Positions 1 to 8,356 of a stretch of DNA of 64,000 bases are shown here, one piece after another; position 1 is the first letter of the stretch, and every line of letters starts with the position of its first letter. The stretch lies in NCBI RefSeq assembly GCF_030813515.1, contig NZ_JAUSUK010000001.1, positions 992,001 through 1,056,000 on the forward strand, in the 5' to 3' direction. This DNA is from Rhodopseudomonas julia. Its GTDB lineage: Bacteria; Pseudomonadota; Alphaproteobacteria; Rhizobiales; Afifellaceae. Below the pieces are notes generated by a model. It was not told where the DNA came from and did no database searches. It was given only the letters and a program-made list of their open reading frames with translations. Made by a program: the position numbers and the translations under genes.

Positions 1-863
1 GCGCCGAGAGCCGCGCCCTGGCGGGTGAAAAAGGCAAAGGCGAAGAGCACCGAAAAGGAGCGGATCATGATATCGCGATTGACGACGATGAGCCGCGCAA
101 AGCCGGCCTTATCGAACACACGCTTGAGAGATGGCCGCTGTGCGCCGCTCACATGCGGGATGAGGAAGGGGAGGAAAGCGAAAAAAGCCACCATCTCGGC
201 AATGACCGACGCCGCCGCGACGCCGGTAACTCCCCAGCCAAAATCCAGCACGAAGAGGAGCGACAGGACGATATTGGTGAGCGTCAGCACCGTCTGCAGC
301 GCCAGCACCAGAAAGGAACGGCCGATGCCGAGGGCCCAGCCGACGAGCGCGTAGTTCGCCAGCATGAAGGGTGCAGCCCAAATGCGCACCAGGAGATAAT
401 TGGAGGTCGCATCGGCAACCTTCGGTCCGACATCCATGGCGACGATGCCAAGGCGCGTGACCGGCACCTGACAAAGGATGATGACGAGGCCGGCAACGAG
501 CGCGATCAGAAGCGCGCGCACAAGGGTCGCCTGCTCCTCCTTGCGATCGTTGGCGCCAAATGCCTGGGCGACGAGACCCGTCGTGCCGGAACGCAAGAAA
601 TTGAGGGTCGTGAAGATCACGTCGAGGATAATGGCGCCGACGGCGATGCCGCCGATGAGCGCCGCGTCTCCGAGCTGGCCAATCACGGCCGTATCCACCA
701 GTCCCGCGAGCGGCACCGAAAGGTAGGCGAGCGTCATTGGCACGGCGATGCCGAGGACCAGCCGATTGTTGACCACAAAAGGCTTTGGGGCGGGGTCCAT
801 CTCGGGCTTTGCGGGGGCGCCTGCTTTGTCAGGCGATTGGACGGGGCTCGTCTCGCTCATCAT
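1..863 (-). CDS. MATE family efflux transporter (3' part missing)
   Basis: Inner-membrane multidrug/organic-cation antiporter of the MATE (DinF-like) family, which exports substrates against Na+ or H+. The frame is open from an ATG at 863 to the left window edge, giving 287 visible residues; the C-terminal third lies outside. The N-terminus is a short Pro/Ala-rich cytoplasmic leader, followed by a segment with the family pattern: 'VPMTLAYLSVPLAGLVDTA' (TM1), 'VIGQLGDAALIGGIAVG' and later 'RSGTTGLVAQAFGAND', the usual MATE loop. At least seven hydrophobic segments are visible. The two adjacent ATGs at 863 and 860 are both possible; a stop lies in frame just upstream. Substrate cannot be predicted. 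Confidence is high for family, none for substrate. Confidence 0.9.
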   Translation of the reverse strand, partial: MMSETSPVQSPDKAGAPAKPEMDPAPKPFVVNNRLVLGIAVPMTLAYLSVPLAGLVDTAVIGQLGDAALIGGIAVGAIILDVIFTTLNFLRSGTTGLVAQAFGANDRKEEQATLVRALLIALVAGLVIILCQVPVTRLGIVAMDVGPKVADATSNYLLVRIWAAPFMLANYALVGWALGIGRSFLVLALQTVLTLTNIVLSLLFVLDFGWGVTGVAAASVIAEMVAFFAFLPFLIPHVSGAQRPSLKRVFDKAGFARLIVVNRDIMIRSFSVLFAFAFFTRQGAALG

Positions 864-975
864 CTATGCCATACAGCAAACCGCCGGCCGCGAAACCACT
901 ACAAAAGTTCACACTATGTTCCAAGCGCCGAATGTTCCAAGCGCTGTTCGCAATGAGTGGCGCGCCCGCGAGACA

Positions 976-1254
976 TCAGTCCCGGCGCCCGCCCATCAGG
1001 GAGAGCAAGCGCATGATGAGAAAGATCGGCACCACTATGAGCGCGCCAAAAAGAAAGTAGCCGAAGGCGTCGGAAAAGACGGCGAAGCCCATATGGTAGA
1101 CGCGCATGACGAAACGCTCCGCCCAATAATAAATGTCGAACGGATGCACGTTGAGCACCGACAGCACGAGGCCGACGATCACTGACAGGACGATGAGACG
1201 AAGAAGGACCCGAAAAGGGGAATCGCCCAGGAAGCGTGTCATCCGGCCCGCCAT
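976..1254 (-). CDS. DUF6460-type small inner-membrane protein
   Basis: A 92-residue membrane protein with two hydrophobic helices (about residues 15-35 and 60-80) separated by a short segment with 'NVHPFDIYYWAERFV', ending in a basic tail. This pattern matches the alphaproteobacterial DUF6460 family; function is unknown. An upstream in-frame GTG (1260) is possible, but the strong Shine-Dalgarno GAGGAG lies 8 bases before the ATG at 1254 and only 2 before the GTG, so the ATG is preferred. It lies between the MATE gene and the ATP-dependent ligase, all on the minus strand, with gaps too large to insist on one operon. Confidence 0.75.
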   Translation of the reverse strand: MAGRMTRFLGDSPFRVLLRLIVLSVIVGLVLSVLNVHPFDIYYWAERFVMRVYHMGFAVFSDAFGYFLFGALIVVPIFLIMRLLSLMGGRRD

Positions 1255-1341
1255 ACTCACGTCTCCTCTTGTGCGACCGGCTGAGAGCTAGGGTTTCGCA
1301 GCACGAATGGCAAGCCGATACCTCAAGAGATCGATCGTCGA

Positions 1342-2970
1342 TCATACCTGCTGCGGCAGCAGTTTTTCCAGCTCATCGAGACGATCCGCCTCGGCGGCGG
1401 GCTTGTCCCATCTGATCCGGCTGATGCGGGGAAAGCGCATGGCAACCCCGGATTTGTGGCGACTGGAACGGGCGAGACCTTCAAAGGCCACCTCGAGAAC
1501 GAGACCGGCGTCCGGGCCGGCCCGCACCGCCCGCACCGGACCGAAGCGGTCGACCGTATTGTTGCGCACGAACCGGTCGAGCTCCTTCAGCTCGTCGTCG
1601 GTAAAGCCGAAATAGGCCTTGCCGACGGGCACGAGTTCCCCCTCCTCGGCCTTCTCCGCCGTCCAGACGCCGAACGTGTAATCGGAATAAAACGAGGACC
1701 GGCGGCCATGGCCGCGCTGGGCATACATGAGCACAGCATCGACCAGGAAGGGATCGCGCTTCCACTTGAACCATGGACCTTTCGGTCGCCCGGCCACATA
1801 AGCACTATCCCAGCGCTTCAGCATCAAGCCTTCGGCGATCTCGTCGAGATGCCCCTCGGCGGGCGGATTGCTCCGCAGATGCGCAAGCTCGTCCCAATCA
1901 CGAAAGCCGACCAGGAGGGAAATGTCGATGCGCGGCGACGACAGGCGCACGATAAAGTCCTCGAGCCGGCGCCGCCGTTCTGCGAAGGCAAGCGGGCGGA
2001 GATCCTCGTCGCCCTCCTGCAAAAGATCGTAAGCCCGGATGAAGGCGGGATAATCCTTGAGCATCTTCGCCGTCACGCGCTTGCGGTTGAGGCGTTGCTG
2101 CAAATCCGAAAAGGGTGCGATGGCCATTCCCCCTTCCCCTTCGCGCGCCACCAGGAGCTCGCCGTCGATCGCGCCGTCGAATTCCATTTGCTCCAAAACG
2201 TCGGGAAAGGCGCCGGAAATGTCATCACCGGTGCGGGAATAAAGCCGGCGTTCTCCACCGGAAGCCGCTGCCTGGATGCGGATACCGTCCCATTTCCACT
2301 CGGCCGCATAATCTTTCGGATCGAGCTTCGGGAAATCCTCGTCCTGGATGGCGCTTGCCAGCATCACAGGCCGGAAGGGCGCCTTCTGCTTCGATTGCGG
2401 CCTCTCTCCCCGCCCTTCCAAAAAGGCGAAGAGATCGACATAGGGCGGCTTCAGCCCATGCCACATCTCCTCGACCTCGGTCGCCGGGCGGCCACCGAAT
2501 TCCGCCAAAGCCTGACGCGCGAGACGCGCCGTCACACCGATCCGCAGCCCACCCGTAATGAGCTTCAGAAGCGCGTAACGTCCGCTCGGATCGAGTTCGT
2601 CGAGCCAGTGAGACACAAGTCTCGGTCCCTCAAGACGGGACGCCGCCGTCAGCCGCTCCACCACCTCGGCAAGATGCGGCGCCGTCCCGAAATCGCTCCT
2701 GCCCGGCCAGATCAGCGAGACGGTTTCAGCCAGATCGCCGACATAATCATAGGAAAGCGCGAAGAGGACGGGGTCGACCCGCTCCTCCACCAGGGCACGG
2801 ACCATGGCCGGCTTGACCGAGACGATGTCGAGGTCGCCGGTGATCGCCGCGATCGCATAACCGCGATCGGGATCTTTCACCTGACGCAGATAATCGACCA
2901 GAAGCCTGATCTTGCCATTGCGTTGTGGCGTGAGGGTGAGACGATCGAGAAGGGCGGCAAAGACCTGCAT
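1342..2970 (-). CDS. ATP-dependent DNA ligase of the 'ligase-associated' repair set
   Basis: Seals nicked DNA using ATP through a ligase-adenylate intermediate; the family is TIGR04120/PRK09247 ('cisplatin damage response' ligase), distinct from the essential NAD ligase LigA. About 542 residues: an N-terminal DNA_ligase_A_N helical domain (residues 1-190), an adenylation domain with the nucleotidyl-transfer motif K-W-D-G near residue 225, motif 'EGLMLK', motif V 'WFKWKRD', then an OB-fold C-terminus. The frame stays open upstream to 3162, but the added residues are Cys/Arg-rich and non-family-like; ATG 2970 begins 'MQVFAALLDRL', which fits relatives. Its usual partners lie nearby: exonuclease (4063-5073), helicase (5765-8356), phosphoesterase (8301-9032). 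Predicted role is DNA damage repair, not replication. Confidence 0.92.
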   Translation of the reverse strand: MQVFAALLDRLTLTPQRNGKIRLLVDYLRQVKDPDRGYAIAAITGDLDIVSVKPAMVRALVEERVDPVLFALSYDYVGDLAETVSLIWPGRSDFGTAPHLAEVVERLTAASRLEGPRLVSHWLDELDPSGRYALLKLITGGLRIGVTARLARQALAEFGGRPATEVEEMWHGLKPPYVDLFAFLEGRGERPQSKQKAPFRPVMLASAIQDEDFPKLDPKDYAAEWKWDGIRIQAAASGGERRLYSRTGDDISGAFPDVLEQMEFDGAIDGELLVAREGEGGMAIAPFSDLQQRLNRKRVTAKMLKDYPAFIRAYDLLQEGDEDLRPLAFAERRRRLEDFIVRLSSPRIDISLLVGFRDWDELAHLRSNPPAEGHLDEIAEGLMLKRWDSAYVAGRPKGPWFKWKRDPFLVDAVLMYAQRGHGRRSSFYSDYTFGVWTAEKAEEGELVPVGKAYFGFTDDELKELDRFVRNNTVDRFGPVRAVRAGPDAGLVLEVAFEGLARSSRHKSGVAMRFPRISRIRWDKPAAEADRLDELEKLLPQQV

Positions 2971-3272
2971 GCCGCGAATATAGGCATCCAGGTGGCAGAG
3001 ACGAACATACCACCGCCTCTTCGGACCACAAAACGCCATTGATGCGATGCAGCATCTGCCGTTTTCGCAAGCCCTGCGACAGCTCGTCTCAGTAGCACGA
3101 GTGTGCTGATACATCAGGCACTTGATGGACAATTGTGCTATGCAAAAACAATCCTGCTGCATTGCAATAGGACGGGTTGGCAGACGGGCGAAGGCGCAGC
3201 ATTTAAAGGGAGTTCGTCAGCTGCCGTTGCCGTCCCGATATGGCTCGGCCCCGACCCCGGAAGGATCGCATC
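2971..3272. other. Divergent intergenic region between ligase and small plus-strand ORF
   Basis: About 300 bases with no convincing gene. It must hold the promoter of the minus-strand ligase and probably one for the plus-strand pair 3273-4059. It is locally more AT-rich (around 3110-3215) than its surroundings. I see short inverted repeats (GATGC/GCATC near 3040-3055) but no confident operator. Confidence 0.4.
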
Positions 3273-3473
3273 ATGGCCCATGCAGCACACGGCTCGTTCA
3301 GTTTCGCCGGCCGGCTCCACGTGCCCGCTCGGTTTCGCCGCGCATTGAATTGGATCATTTGGGCGCGCGAAGCAGAAGCCATTCGCCGCATCGAACAGGA
3401 ATCCGGCTTTCTCATCGGACCGTCGCAGCTTCGCGAGATGAAGCGCCATCACCTTGCGCATCGGCCACTGTGA
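3273..3473 (+). CDS. Small hypothetical protein upstream of GNAT gene
   Basis: Possible 66-residue protein, basic and His/Arg-rich, with a central 'RFRRALNWIIWAREAEAIRR' stretch and no signal peptide. Supported by a good Shine-Dalgarno (GGAAGGA, 7 bases before the ATG) and by lying 22 bases upstream of the GNAT start in the same direction. A longer start at 3240 would lack a ribosome site. I do not recognise the family; it could be spurious. Confidence 0.4.
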   Translation: MAHAAHGSFSFAGRLHVPARFRRALNWIIWAREAEAIRRIEQESGFLIGPSQLREMKRHHLAHRPL

Positions 3474-3495
3474 CGGTGAACCTGGCTGAGGTTGC

Positions 3496-4059
3496 ATGAC
3501 GACTTACATCCGCAAGCTCTGGCCGTATGAGGCCGCGCTCTTTTCGGAGCATCTGTGCCGGCTCGGGCCCGAGGCGCGGCGTATGCGCTTTGCCGGTCCG
3601 GTCAACGACGCGCGCATCAAGAACTATGTCCGTGAAGCCTGGGATCTGGACACCACGATCCTTGGCTATTTCGTCAACGGCGTTATCCGCGGCTCGGCGG
3701 AGCTGCACCCACTCACGAAAGAGTGGACGGGCAAGGCCGAGGCGGCTTTCGCGATCGAAGAGGCTTGGCAGGGACGTGGCGTCGGCCGCGCACTTCTTGC
3801 GCGCACCTTCACACTCGCCCGCAATCGCGGCTTTCGCCAGCTGCACCTCTTCTGCCTGCAAGAGAACCGGCGCATGCTGAAGCTCGCGCGCGAGCTCGGC
3901 GCACGCCTCACCTATGACGAGGGCGAAGTCGACGCGCTGCTCGAACCGCCGCTTGCCAACCCGTTCTCCTGGTACGGCGAAGCGCTCGATGATGCGGAAA
4001 GCGCGTTCCAGGCAACATTGAGCCTGTTGCAGCCGAAGCCTGCCGGTGTGGCGGCCTGA
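3496..4059 (+). CDS. GNAT family N-acetyltransferase
   Basis: 187-residue acyl-CoA-dependent N-acetyltransferase. The acetyl-CoA pyrophosphate loop is 'WQGRGVGRALL' (residues 91-101), preceded by the usual beta strands 'GSAELHPL' and 'AEAAFAIEEA'. The C-terminal tail (about residues 145-187) is longer than a minimal GNAT domain. Substrate unknown. It converges on the ligase-associated exonuclease with a 3-base gap between stop codons, so it sits inside the repair cluster but on the opposite strand. Whether it takes part in that system is only suggested by position. Confidence 0.88.
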   Translation: MTTYIRKLWPYEAALFSEHLCRLGPEARRMRFAGPVNDARIKNYVREAWDLDTTILGYFVNGVIRGSAELHPLTKEWTGKAEAAFAIEEAWQGRGVGRALLARTFTLARNRGFRQLHLFCLQENRRMLKLARELGARLTYDEGEVDALLEPPLANPFSWYGEALDDAESAFQATLSLLQPKPAGVAA

Positions 4060-4062
4060 GCA

Positions 4063-5073
4063 TCAATCATGCTCGTCCTCGTAACCCGCAAGATGTAGCG
4101 GGCGGGCGGCCACGCCGTTGAGCTCACACCAGCGCAACAGCGCGTCGTCGCGGCCATGGGTGATCCACACTTCGCCAGGCGCAATTTCTTCAATCGTCTG
4201 CAGCAGCTCCCCCCAATCGCAATGATCGGAAATGACGAGCGGCAATTCCACGCCGCGCTGTCGGGCCCGCTGACGGATCATCATCCAGCCTGACGCAAAA
4301 CAGGCGAGAGAATCGGGAAAGCGGCGCGCCCAGCGGTCGGAAAAAGCCGAGGGCGGACAGACGACGATGGCGCCGGCAAACTCACCTTTACGCCCATTGT
4401 CCACGGTTGCCGGCGCGAGCGGGCCAAGATCGAACCCCTCCTCACGATAGAGATCGCACAGACCCTTCAAAGCACCGTGAATATAGATCGTGCGGTCGTA
4501 TCCCGCCTCCCGGAGAAGGCCGATGACGCGCTGGGCCTTGCCGAGCGCATAGGCGCCGACAAGATGCGTACGTTCGGGGAAAACCTGCGTCGAGTGAATG
4601 AGCTTGGCGATCTCGCCGCGATCGTCGGGATGGCAAAAGACCGGCAGGGCGAAGGTCGCCTCGGTGATGAAGACATCGCAGGCGACCGGCTCGAAGGCGG
4701 CACAGGTCGGATCCTTGCGTCGTTTGTAGTCGCCCGAAGCAACGATGCGGAAGCCGTCCTTTTCCACGGCGATCTGCGCCGATCCGAGCACATGGCCGGC
4801 CGGGTGAAAGCTGACAGAGACACCGTTGATGGCGACCGCTTCGCCAAGCTTCGCTTCCTCTTTGGAGGCGGCGAAGTCCGCCCCATATCGGGCCGCCATG
4901 ATCTTCAACGTCTGTGACGTCGCCATGACGGCGCCATGACCGGCGCGCGCATGATCGGCATGGCCGTGGGTGATGAGCGCGCGTGGCACCGGCCGGGTCG
5001 GGTCGATGTAGAAATCTCCCGGCGGGCAGTAGAGGCCTTTCGGCGTTGTGCACAAAAGCTCGGTCGGGCGCAT
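4063..5073 (-). CDS. Ligase-associated DNA exonuclease (beta-CASP metallo-beta-lactamase fold)
   Basis: 336-residue predicted DNA exonuclease of the TIGR04122 family (related to SNM1/Artemis and CPSF-73). The metal-binding motif H-x-H-x-D-H is seen in 'ITHGHADHARAG' near residue 36; later conserved elements are 'HPAGHVLGSAQI' (residues ~94-105) and 'VASGDYKRRKDPT' with the next metal ligand D, and a C-terminal 'WITHGRDD'. It is one of four members of the ligase-associated repair set. The upstream RAMA gene on the same strand ends 74 bases before this start, so the two may be co-transcribed (5651 down to 4063). No strong Shine-Dalgarno precedes the ATG. Confidence 0.9.
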   Translation of the reverse strand: MRPTELLCTTPKGLYCPPGDFYIDPTRPVPRALITHGHADHARAGHGAVMATSQTLKIMAARYGADFAASKEEAKLGEAVAINGVSVSFHPAGHVLGSAQIAVEKDGFRIVASGDYKRRKDPTCAAFEPVACDVFITEATFALPVFCHPDDRGEIAKLIHSTQVFPERTHLVGAYALGKAQRVIGLLREAGYDRTIYIHGALKGLCDLYREEGFDLGPLAPATVDNGRKGEFAGAIVVCPPSAFSDRWARRFPDSLACFASGWMMIRQRARQRGVELPLVISDHCDWGELLQTIEEIAPGEVWITHGRDDALLRWCELNGVAARPLHLAGYEDEHD

Positions 5074-5147
5074 TTCGCCGACATAGGGGTGCGGGCCGGG
5101 TTTTCCATGTCTCCGACACGTCGTGCCGGAGCTTTTTGCCCTTGCGG

Positions 5148-5651
5148 CTAAATCTCGCCGAGCCGCAGCCAGCGGTCGTCGTCGGGTCGCCGCACCTCCC
5201 AGATGCGCCAGCCGTTGAGATTGACCTTCTTGCCGTCGCGGGTGCGCACATGCGCGATGAGCGCCGCCGAGGGAGAGTTGTAGCTCGTGCCGTTCACAAC
5301 CCAGTGGCCGTCAACGATGACGCCTTCCACCGTCTGGCCGGCATAAGCGGCTCTAAGAGTGGTACCGTTCGGCAGAAACACTTCGTGACCGTGACGGCCG
5401 ATCTTCGACCAGCCGCCCTCCTTGGCACCGCCACCCTTGGCGCGCCGCGCACGTTCGCCGGGGCTTTCTTCCGCAGCCGCACTCCCTCCTCTGCGGCCGT
5501 CGAGGCCGAGCAGGCGACGGAGGATGGCGTTCTGCGTCTCCTCAAAATCTTCACGTGCACCTTCGATCCTCTTGTGCACATCCATGTCGACAGCAATCGT
5601 GGCGAGGTTCTCCTCGTCCTTCTTCTTGCCGCCCTTTTTCTTCTTGGCCAT
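5148..5651 (-). CDS. Ribbon-helix-helix plus RAMA-domain protein
   Basis: 167 residues in three parts. Residues 1-14 are a Lys-rich tail. Residues ~16-50 ('ATIAVDMDVHKRIEG' ... 'NAILRRLLGLDG') look like a ribbon-helix-helix DNA-binding module similar in pattern to the SeqA N-terminus. A flexible Gly/Ala/Arg linker follows (51-80), then residues ~85-165 fit a RAMA domain (restriction-enzyme/adenine-methylase associated), with 'GVIVDGHWVVNGTSYNSPSAA' broken by the typical 'NGWRIWEVRRP' end. RAMA domains are proposed to read modified DNA; a stand-alone RHH-RAMA protein is unusual. It lies between the exonuclease and the divergent helicase of the ligase-associated set. Start 5651 follows a GGGGGAGG purine run; ATG 5672 is an alternative. 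No methylase or nuclease domain is present. Confidence 0.72.
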   Translation of the reverse strand: MAKKKKGGKKKDEENLATIAVDMDVHKRIEGAREDFEETQNAILRRLLGLDGRRGGSAAAEESPGERARRAKGGGAKEGGWSKIGRHGHEVFLPNGTTLRAAYAGQTVEGVIVDGHWVVNGTSYNSPSAALIAHVRTRDGKKVNLNGWRIWEVRRPDDDRWLRLGEI

Positions 5652-5764
5652 GCCTCCCCCCGGCAGCCGCATCTTGGCATTGTGGAACTTTTCGACGTCG
5701 CGGGGGACGCGACGCAACGTCAGGTCCGCTCGACTTGGGCGCCGCCAAGCCTAAACTCATCGTC
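5652..5764. promoter_or_regulatory. Divergent promoter region, RAMA gene / helicase
   Basis: 113 bases between two start codons pointing away from each other. It must carry promoters for the RAMA-exonuclease pair (minus) and the helicase-pdeM pair (plus), making it the shared control point of the repair cluster. I could not place a confident -35/-10 or a LexA box (no GTTC-N7-GTTC or related pair seen). Confidence 0.4.
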
Positions 5765-8356
5765 ATGACGGCACCCGCTGCGATCCCCATTGGCGAAAAC
5801 GGGCTCCTGCCGGAGCGTTTCCAGCAATGGTTCGCCGACCGGGGCTGGGCACCGCGCCCCCATCAGCTCAAGCTCATCGCGCAAGCGCGGGCGGGATCCT
5901 CGTCGCTTTTGATCGCTCCGACCGGCGCTGGCAAGACGCTCGCAGGCTTTCTGCCCTCACTCATCGAGCTTTCGCAAGCGCGCGAGAGGCGCAATTCATC
6001 ACATTTCATCGGTCCGCACACCCTTTATGTCTCGCCGTTGAAGGCGCTCGCCGTCGATATCGAGCGCAATCTCGGCATGCCGGTCGCCGAGATGGAGCTG
6101 CCCGTGACGGTGGAAACGCGCACCGGCGATACACCCGCCCATAAGCGACAGCGCCAGAAACTCAGCCCTCCCGACATCCTTCTGACGACGCCGGAGCAGG
6201 TTGCGCTTTTGATCGCCTCACGCGATGCGGAGCGCTTCTTCGCGCGCCTGTCGACCGTCGTCTTCGACGAATTACACTCTTTGACCCCTTCAAAGCGCGG
6301 CGACCTTTTGGCGCTCGGGCTTGCGAGGCTGCGCAGGCTTGCGCCGGGCCTTAAAACGATCGGCCTCTCCGCTACGGTCGCCTTTCCCGAAGATCTGCGC
6401 GCCTGGCTCGTCGAACAGCGGCCAGAGGCGCCGTGCAATCTCGCCGAGATGGTGGTCGTTGGCGAAGGCGCGCCTCCGGAGATTTCGATCCTGCATTCTG
6501 AAACGCGCATCCCCTGGTCGGGGCACACGGCCCGCTATGCGCTGCCTGAGGTGCTAGAGGCGATCAAGAGCCACCGCATGACGCTCGTCTTCGTCAACAC
6601 GCGCTGGCAGGCGGAGATGCTGTTCTCCGAGCTCTGGCGCATCAACGAGGATGCACTTCCAATCGCGCTGCATCACGGCTCGCTCGACCGCGGTCAACGC
6701 CGCAAGGTGGAGGCGGCGATGGCAGCGGGCTCTCTGCGTGCGGTCGTTGCCACCTCAACGCTCGATCTCGGCATCGACTGGGGCGACGTCGATCTCGTCA
6801 TTCATGTCGGTGCGCCAAAAGGCGCAAGCCGGCTCGCGCAGCGGATCGGGCGTGCCAATCACCGCATGGACGAGCCGTCCCGAGGGCTTCTCGTGCCCTC
6901 AAACCGTTTCGAGGTGATGGAATGCCAGGCGGCACTCGAAGCCAATGAAGCCGGCATTCAGGATACGCCGCCGCTCCGGCCCGGCGCACTCGATGTCTTG
7001 TGCCAGCATATCCTCGGCATGGCCGTCGCCGCCCCGTTCGACCTTGAAGCCCTCTATGACGAGGTGCGCTCGGCAGAAAGCTATCGCGGCCTCAGCTACG
7101 AGGAATTCGAGCAGGCGGTCGATTTCGTGGCGACCGGCGGCTATGCGCTCAGGAGCTACGAGCGCTACGCCAAGATCCGCCGCCGCAAGGACGGGCTTTG
7201 GGCGCTCTCGCATCCGAAGCTCGCCCAGCAATACCGGCTCAATCTCGGAACCATCGTCGAGGCGCCGATGCTCAATGTGCGCCTTGCCTCCAGGCGTGGG
7301 GGGAAGGACGGCCGCCCCGGCACGGTGCTGCGCGGGGGACGCATCCTCGGCAAGATCGAGGAATATTTTCTGGAACAGCTCGTTCCGGGCGACACGTTTC
7401 AGTTCGCCGGCCAGGTTCTCGCCTTCGTCGGCATTCGCGAAAACGAGGCGCTGGTCACACGTGCCGAGGCCAACGACCCAGCCATCCCCTCCTATGCCGG
7501 CGGCAAATTCCCTTTGAGCACCTATCTCGCCGCCGGAGTGCGGGCGATGCTCGCCGATCCCACCCATTGGGAGAAGCTGCCGAACCAGGTGCGCGACTGG
7601 CTCGCCATTCAGCGCGAGGTCTCGGTGCTGCCCTCAAAAGACGCGCTTCTCGTGGAGACCTTCCCGCGTGACACGAAATTCTACATGGTCGCCTATCCTT
7701 TCGAAGGCCGGCTCGCGCATCAGACACTCGGTATGCTGTTGACGCGCCGGCTGGAGCGGGCGCGCGCCCGCCCGCTCGGCTTCGTCGCCAACGATTATGC
7801 GCTCGCCGTCTGGGGGCTGCGCGACATGGGGGCTTTGTTCGCCACGGGCAAACCCGCGCTCCCGGAGCTCTTCGACGAAGACATGCTGGGCGACGATCTG
7901 GAGGAATGGCTGGCAGAGAGCTATCTCTTGAAACGCAGCTTCCGCAACTGTGCCATCATCGCCGGACTGATCGAGCGTCGGCATCCCGGCGAAGAGAAGA
8001 GCGGCCGGCAGGTGACGATCTCCACCGATCTCATCTATGACGTGCTGCGCAGCCACGAGCCCGACCATATTCTGCTCAAAGCCACGCGTGCAGATGCTGC
8101 CACCGGGCTTCTCGACATTCGCCGGCTCGGCGAAATGCTGTCGCGCATCCGGGGGCGAATCGTGCATCAAAGGCTTGCGCATGTCTCACCGCTTGCCATC
8201 CCGGCCATGCTGGAAATCGGCCGGGAGCCGGTCTTCGGCGAGGCGCAGGAGGATCTCCTGGTCGAGGCCTCCGAGGAGCTGATGCGCGAAGCTATGGGCA
8301 GTGAGGCAGCTTTTGGCGCTGGCGGAGAATTCTCACAGAGACGAGATCTTGTCTGA
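5765..8356 (+). CDS. Ligase-associated DEXH-box DNA helicase (Lhr-Core type)
   Basis: 863-residue superfamily 2 helicase of the TIGR04121 family. Walker A is 'APTGAGKT' (residues 51-58), Walker B/DEXH is 'VVFDELHSL' (~residue 165), motif III 'LSAT' (~202), and motif VI 'QRIGRANHRMD' (~360). A long winged-helix/beta-barrel C-terminal region characteristic of Lhr follows. Characterised Lhr-Core enzymes are ATP-dependent 3'-5' translocases on single-stranded DNA. The upstream frame is open from 5555, but residues before ATG 5765 overlap the divergent RAMA gene and are not family-like. The next gene, pdeM, starts inside its 3' end, so both are translated from one message. Confidence 0.93.
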   Translation: MTAPAAIPIGENGLLPERFQQWFADRGWAPRPHQLKLIAQARAGSSSLLIAPTGAGKTLAGFLPSLIELSQARERRNSSHFIGPHTLYVSPLKALAVDIERNLGMPVAEMELPVTVETRTGDTPAHKRQRQKLSPPDILLTTPEQVALLIASRDAERFFARLSTVVFDELHSLTPSKRGDLLALGLARLRRLAPGLKTIGLSATVAFPEDLRAWLVEQRPEAPCNLAEMVVVGEGAPPEISILHSETRIPWSGHTARYALPEVLEAIKSHRMTLVFVNTRWQAEMLFSELWRINEDALPIALHHGSLDRGQRRKVEAAMAAGSLRAVVATSTLDLGIDWGDVDLVIHVGAPKGASRLAQRIGRANHRMDEPSRGLLVPSNRFEVMECQAALEANEAGIQDTPPLRPGALDVLCQHILGMAVAAPFDLEALYDEVRSAESYRGLSYEEFEQAVDFVATGGYALRSYERYAKIRRRKDGLWALSHPKLAQQYRLNLGTIVEAPMLNVRLASRRGGKDGRPGTVLRGGRILGKIEEYFLEQLVPGDTFQFAGQVLAFVGIRENEALVTRAEANDPAIPSYAGGKFPLSTYLAAGVRAMLADPTHWEKLPNQVRDWLAIQREVSVLPSKDALLVETFPRDTKFYMVAYPFEGRLAHQTLGMLLTRRLERARARPLGFVANDYALAVWGLRDMGALFATGKPALPELFDEDMLGDDLEEWLAESYLLKRSFRNCAIIAGLIERRHPGEEKSGRQVTISTDLIYDVLRSHEPDHILLKATRADAATGLLDIRRLGEMLSRIRGRIVHQRLAHVSPLAIPAMLEIGREPVFGEAQEDLLVEASEELMREAMGSEAAFGAGGEFSQRRDLV

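Noticed and set aside
153-956. 267-codon plus-strand frame at the left end
   Set aside because: Opposite a MATE transporter whose membrane helices and conserved loops are clear.
1456-3042. Long plus-strand open frame (528 codons) opposite the DNA ligase
   Set aside because: It is antisense to a clear family member with all ligase motifs; composition is His/Arg-rich with no recognisable domain. High GC content removes stops from the opposite strand.
5652-5764. LexA (SOS) box for the repair cluster
   Set aside because: No GTTC-N7-GTTC or similar element could be recognised in the divergent promoter.
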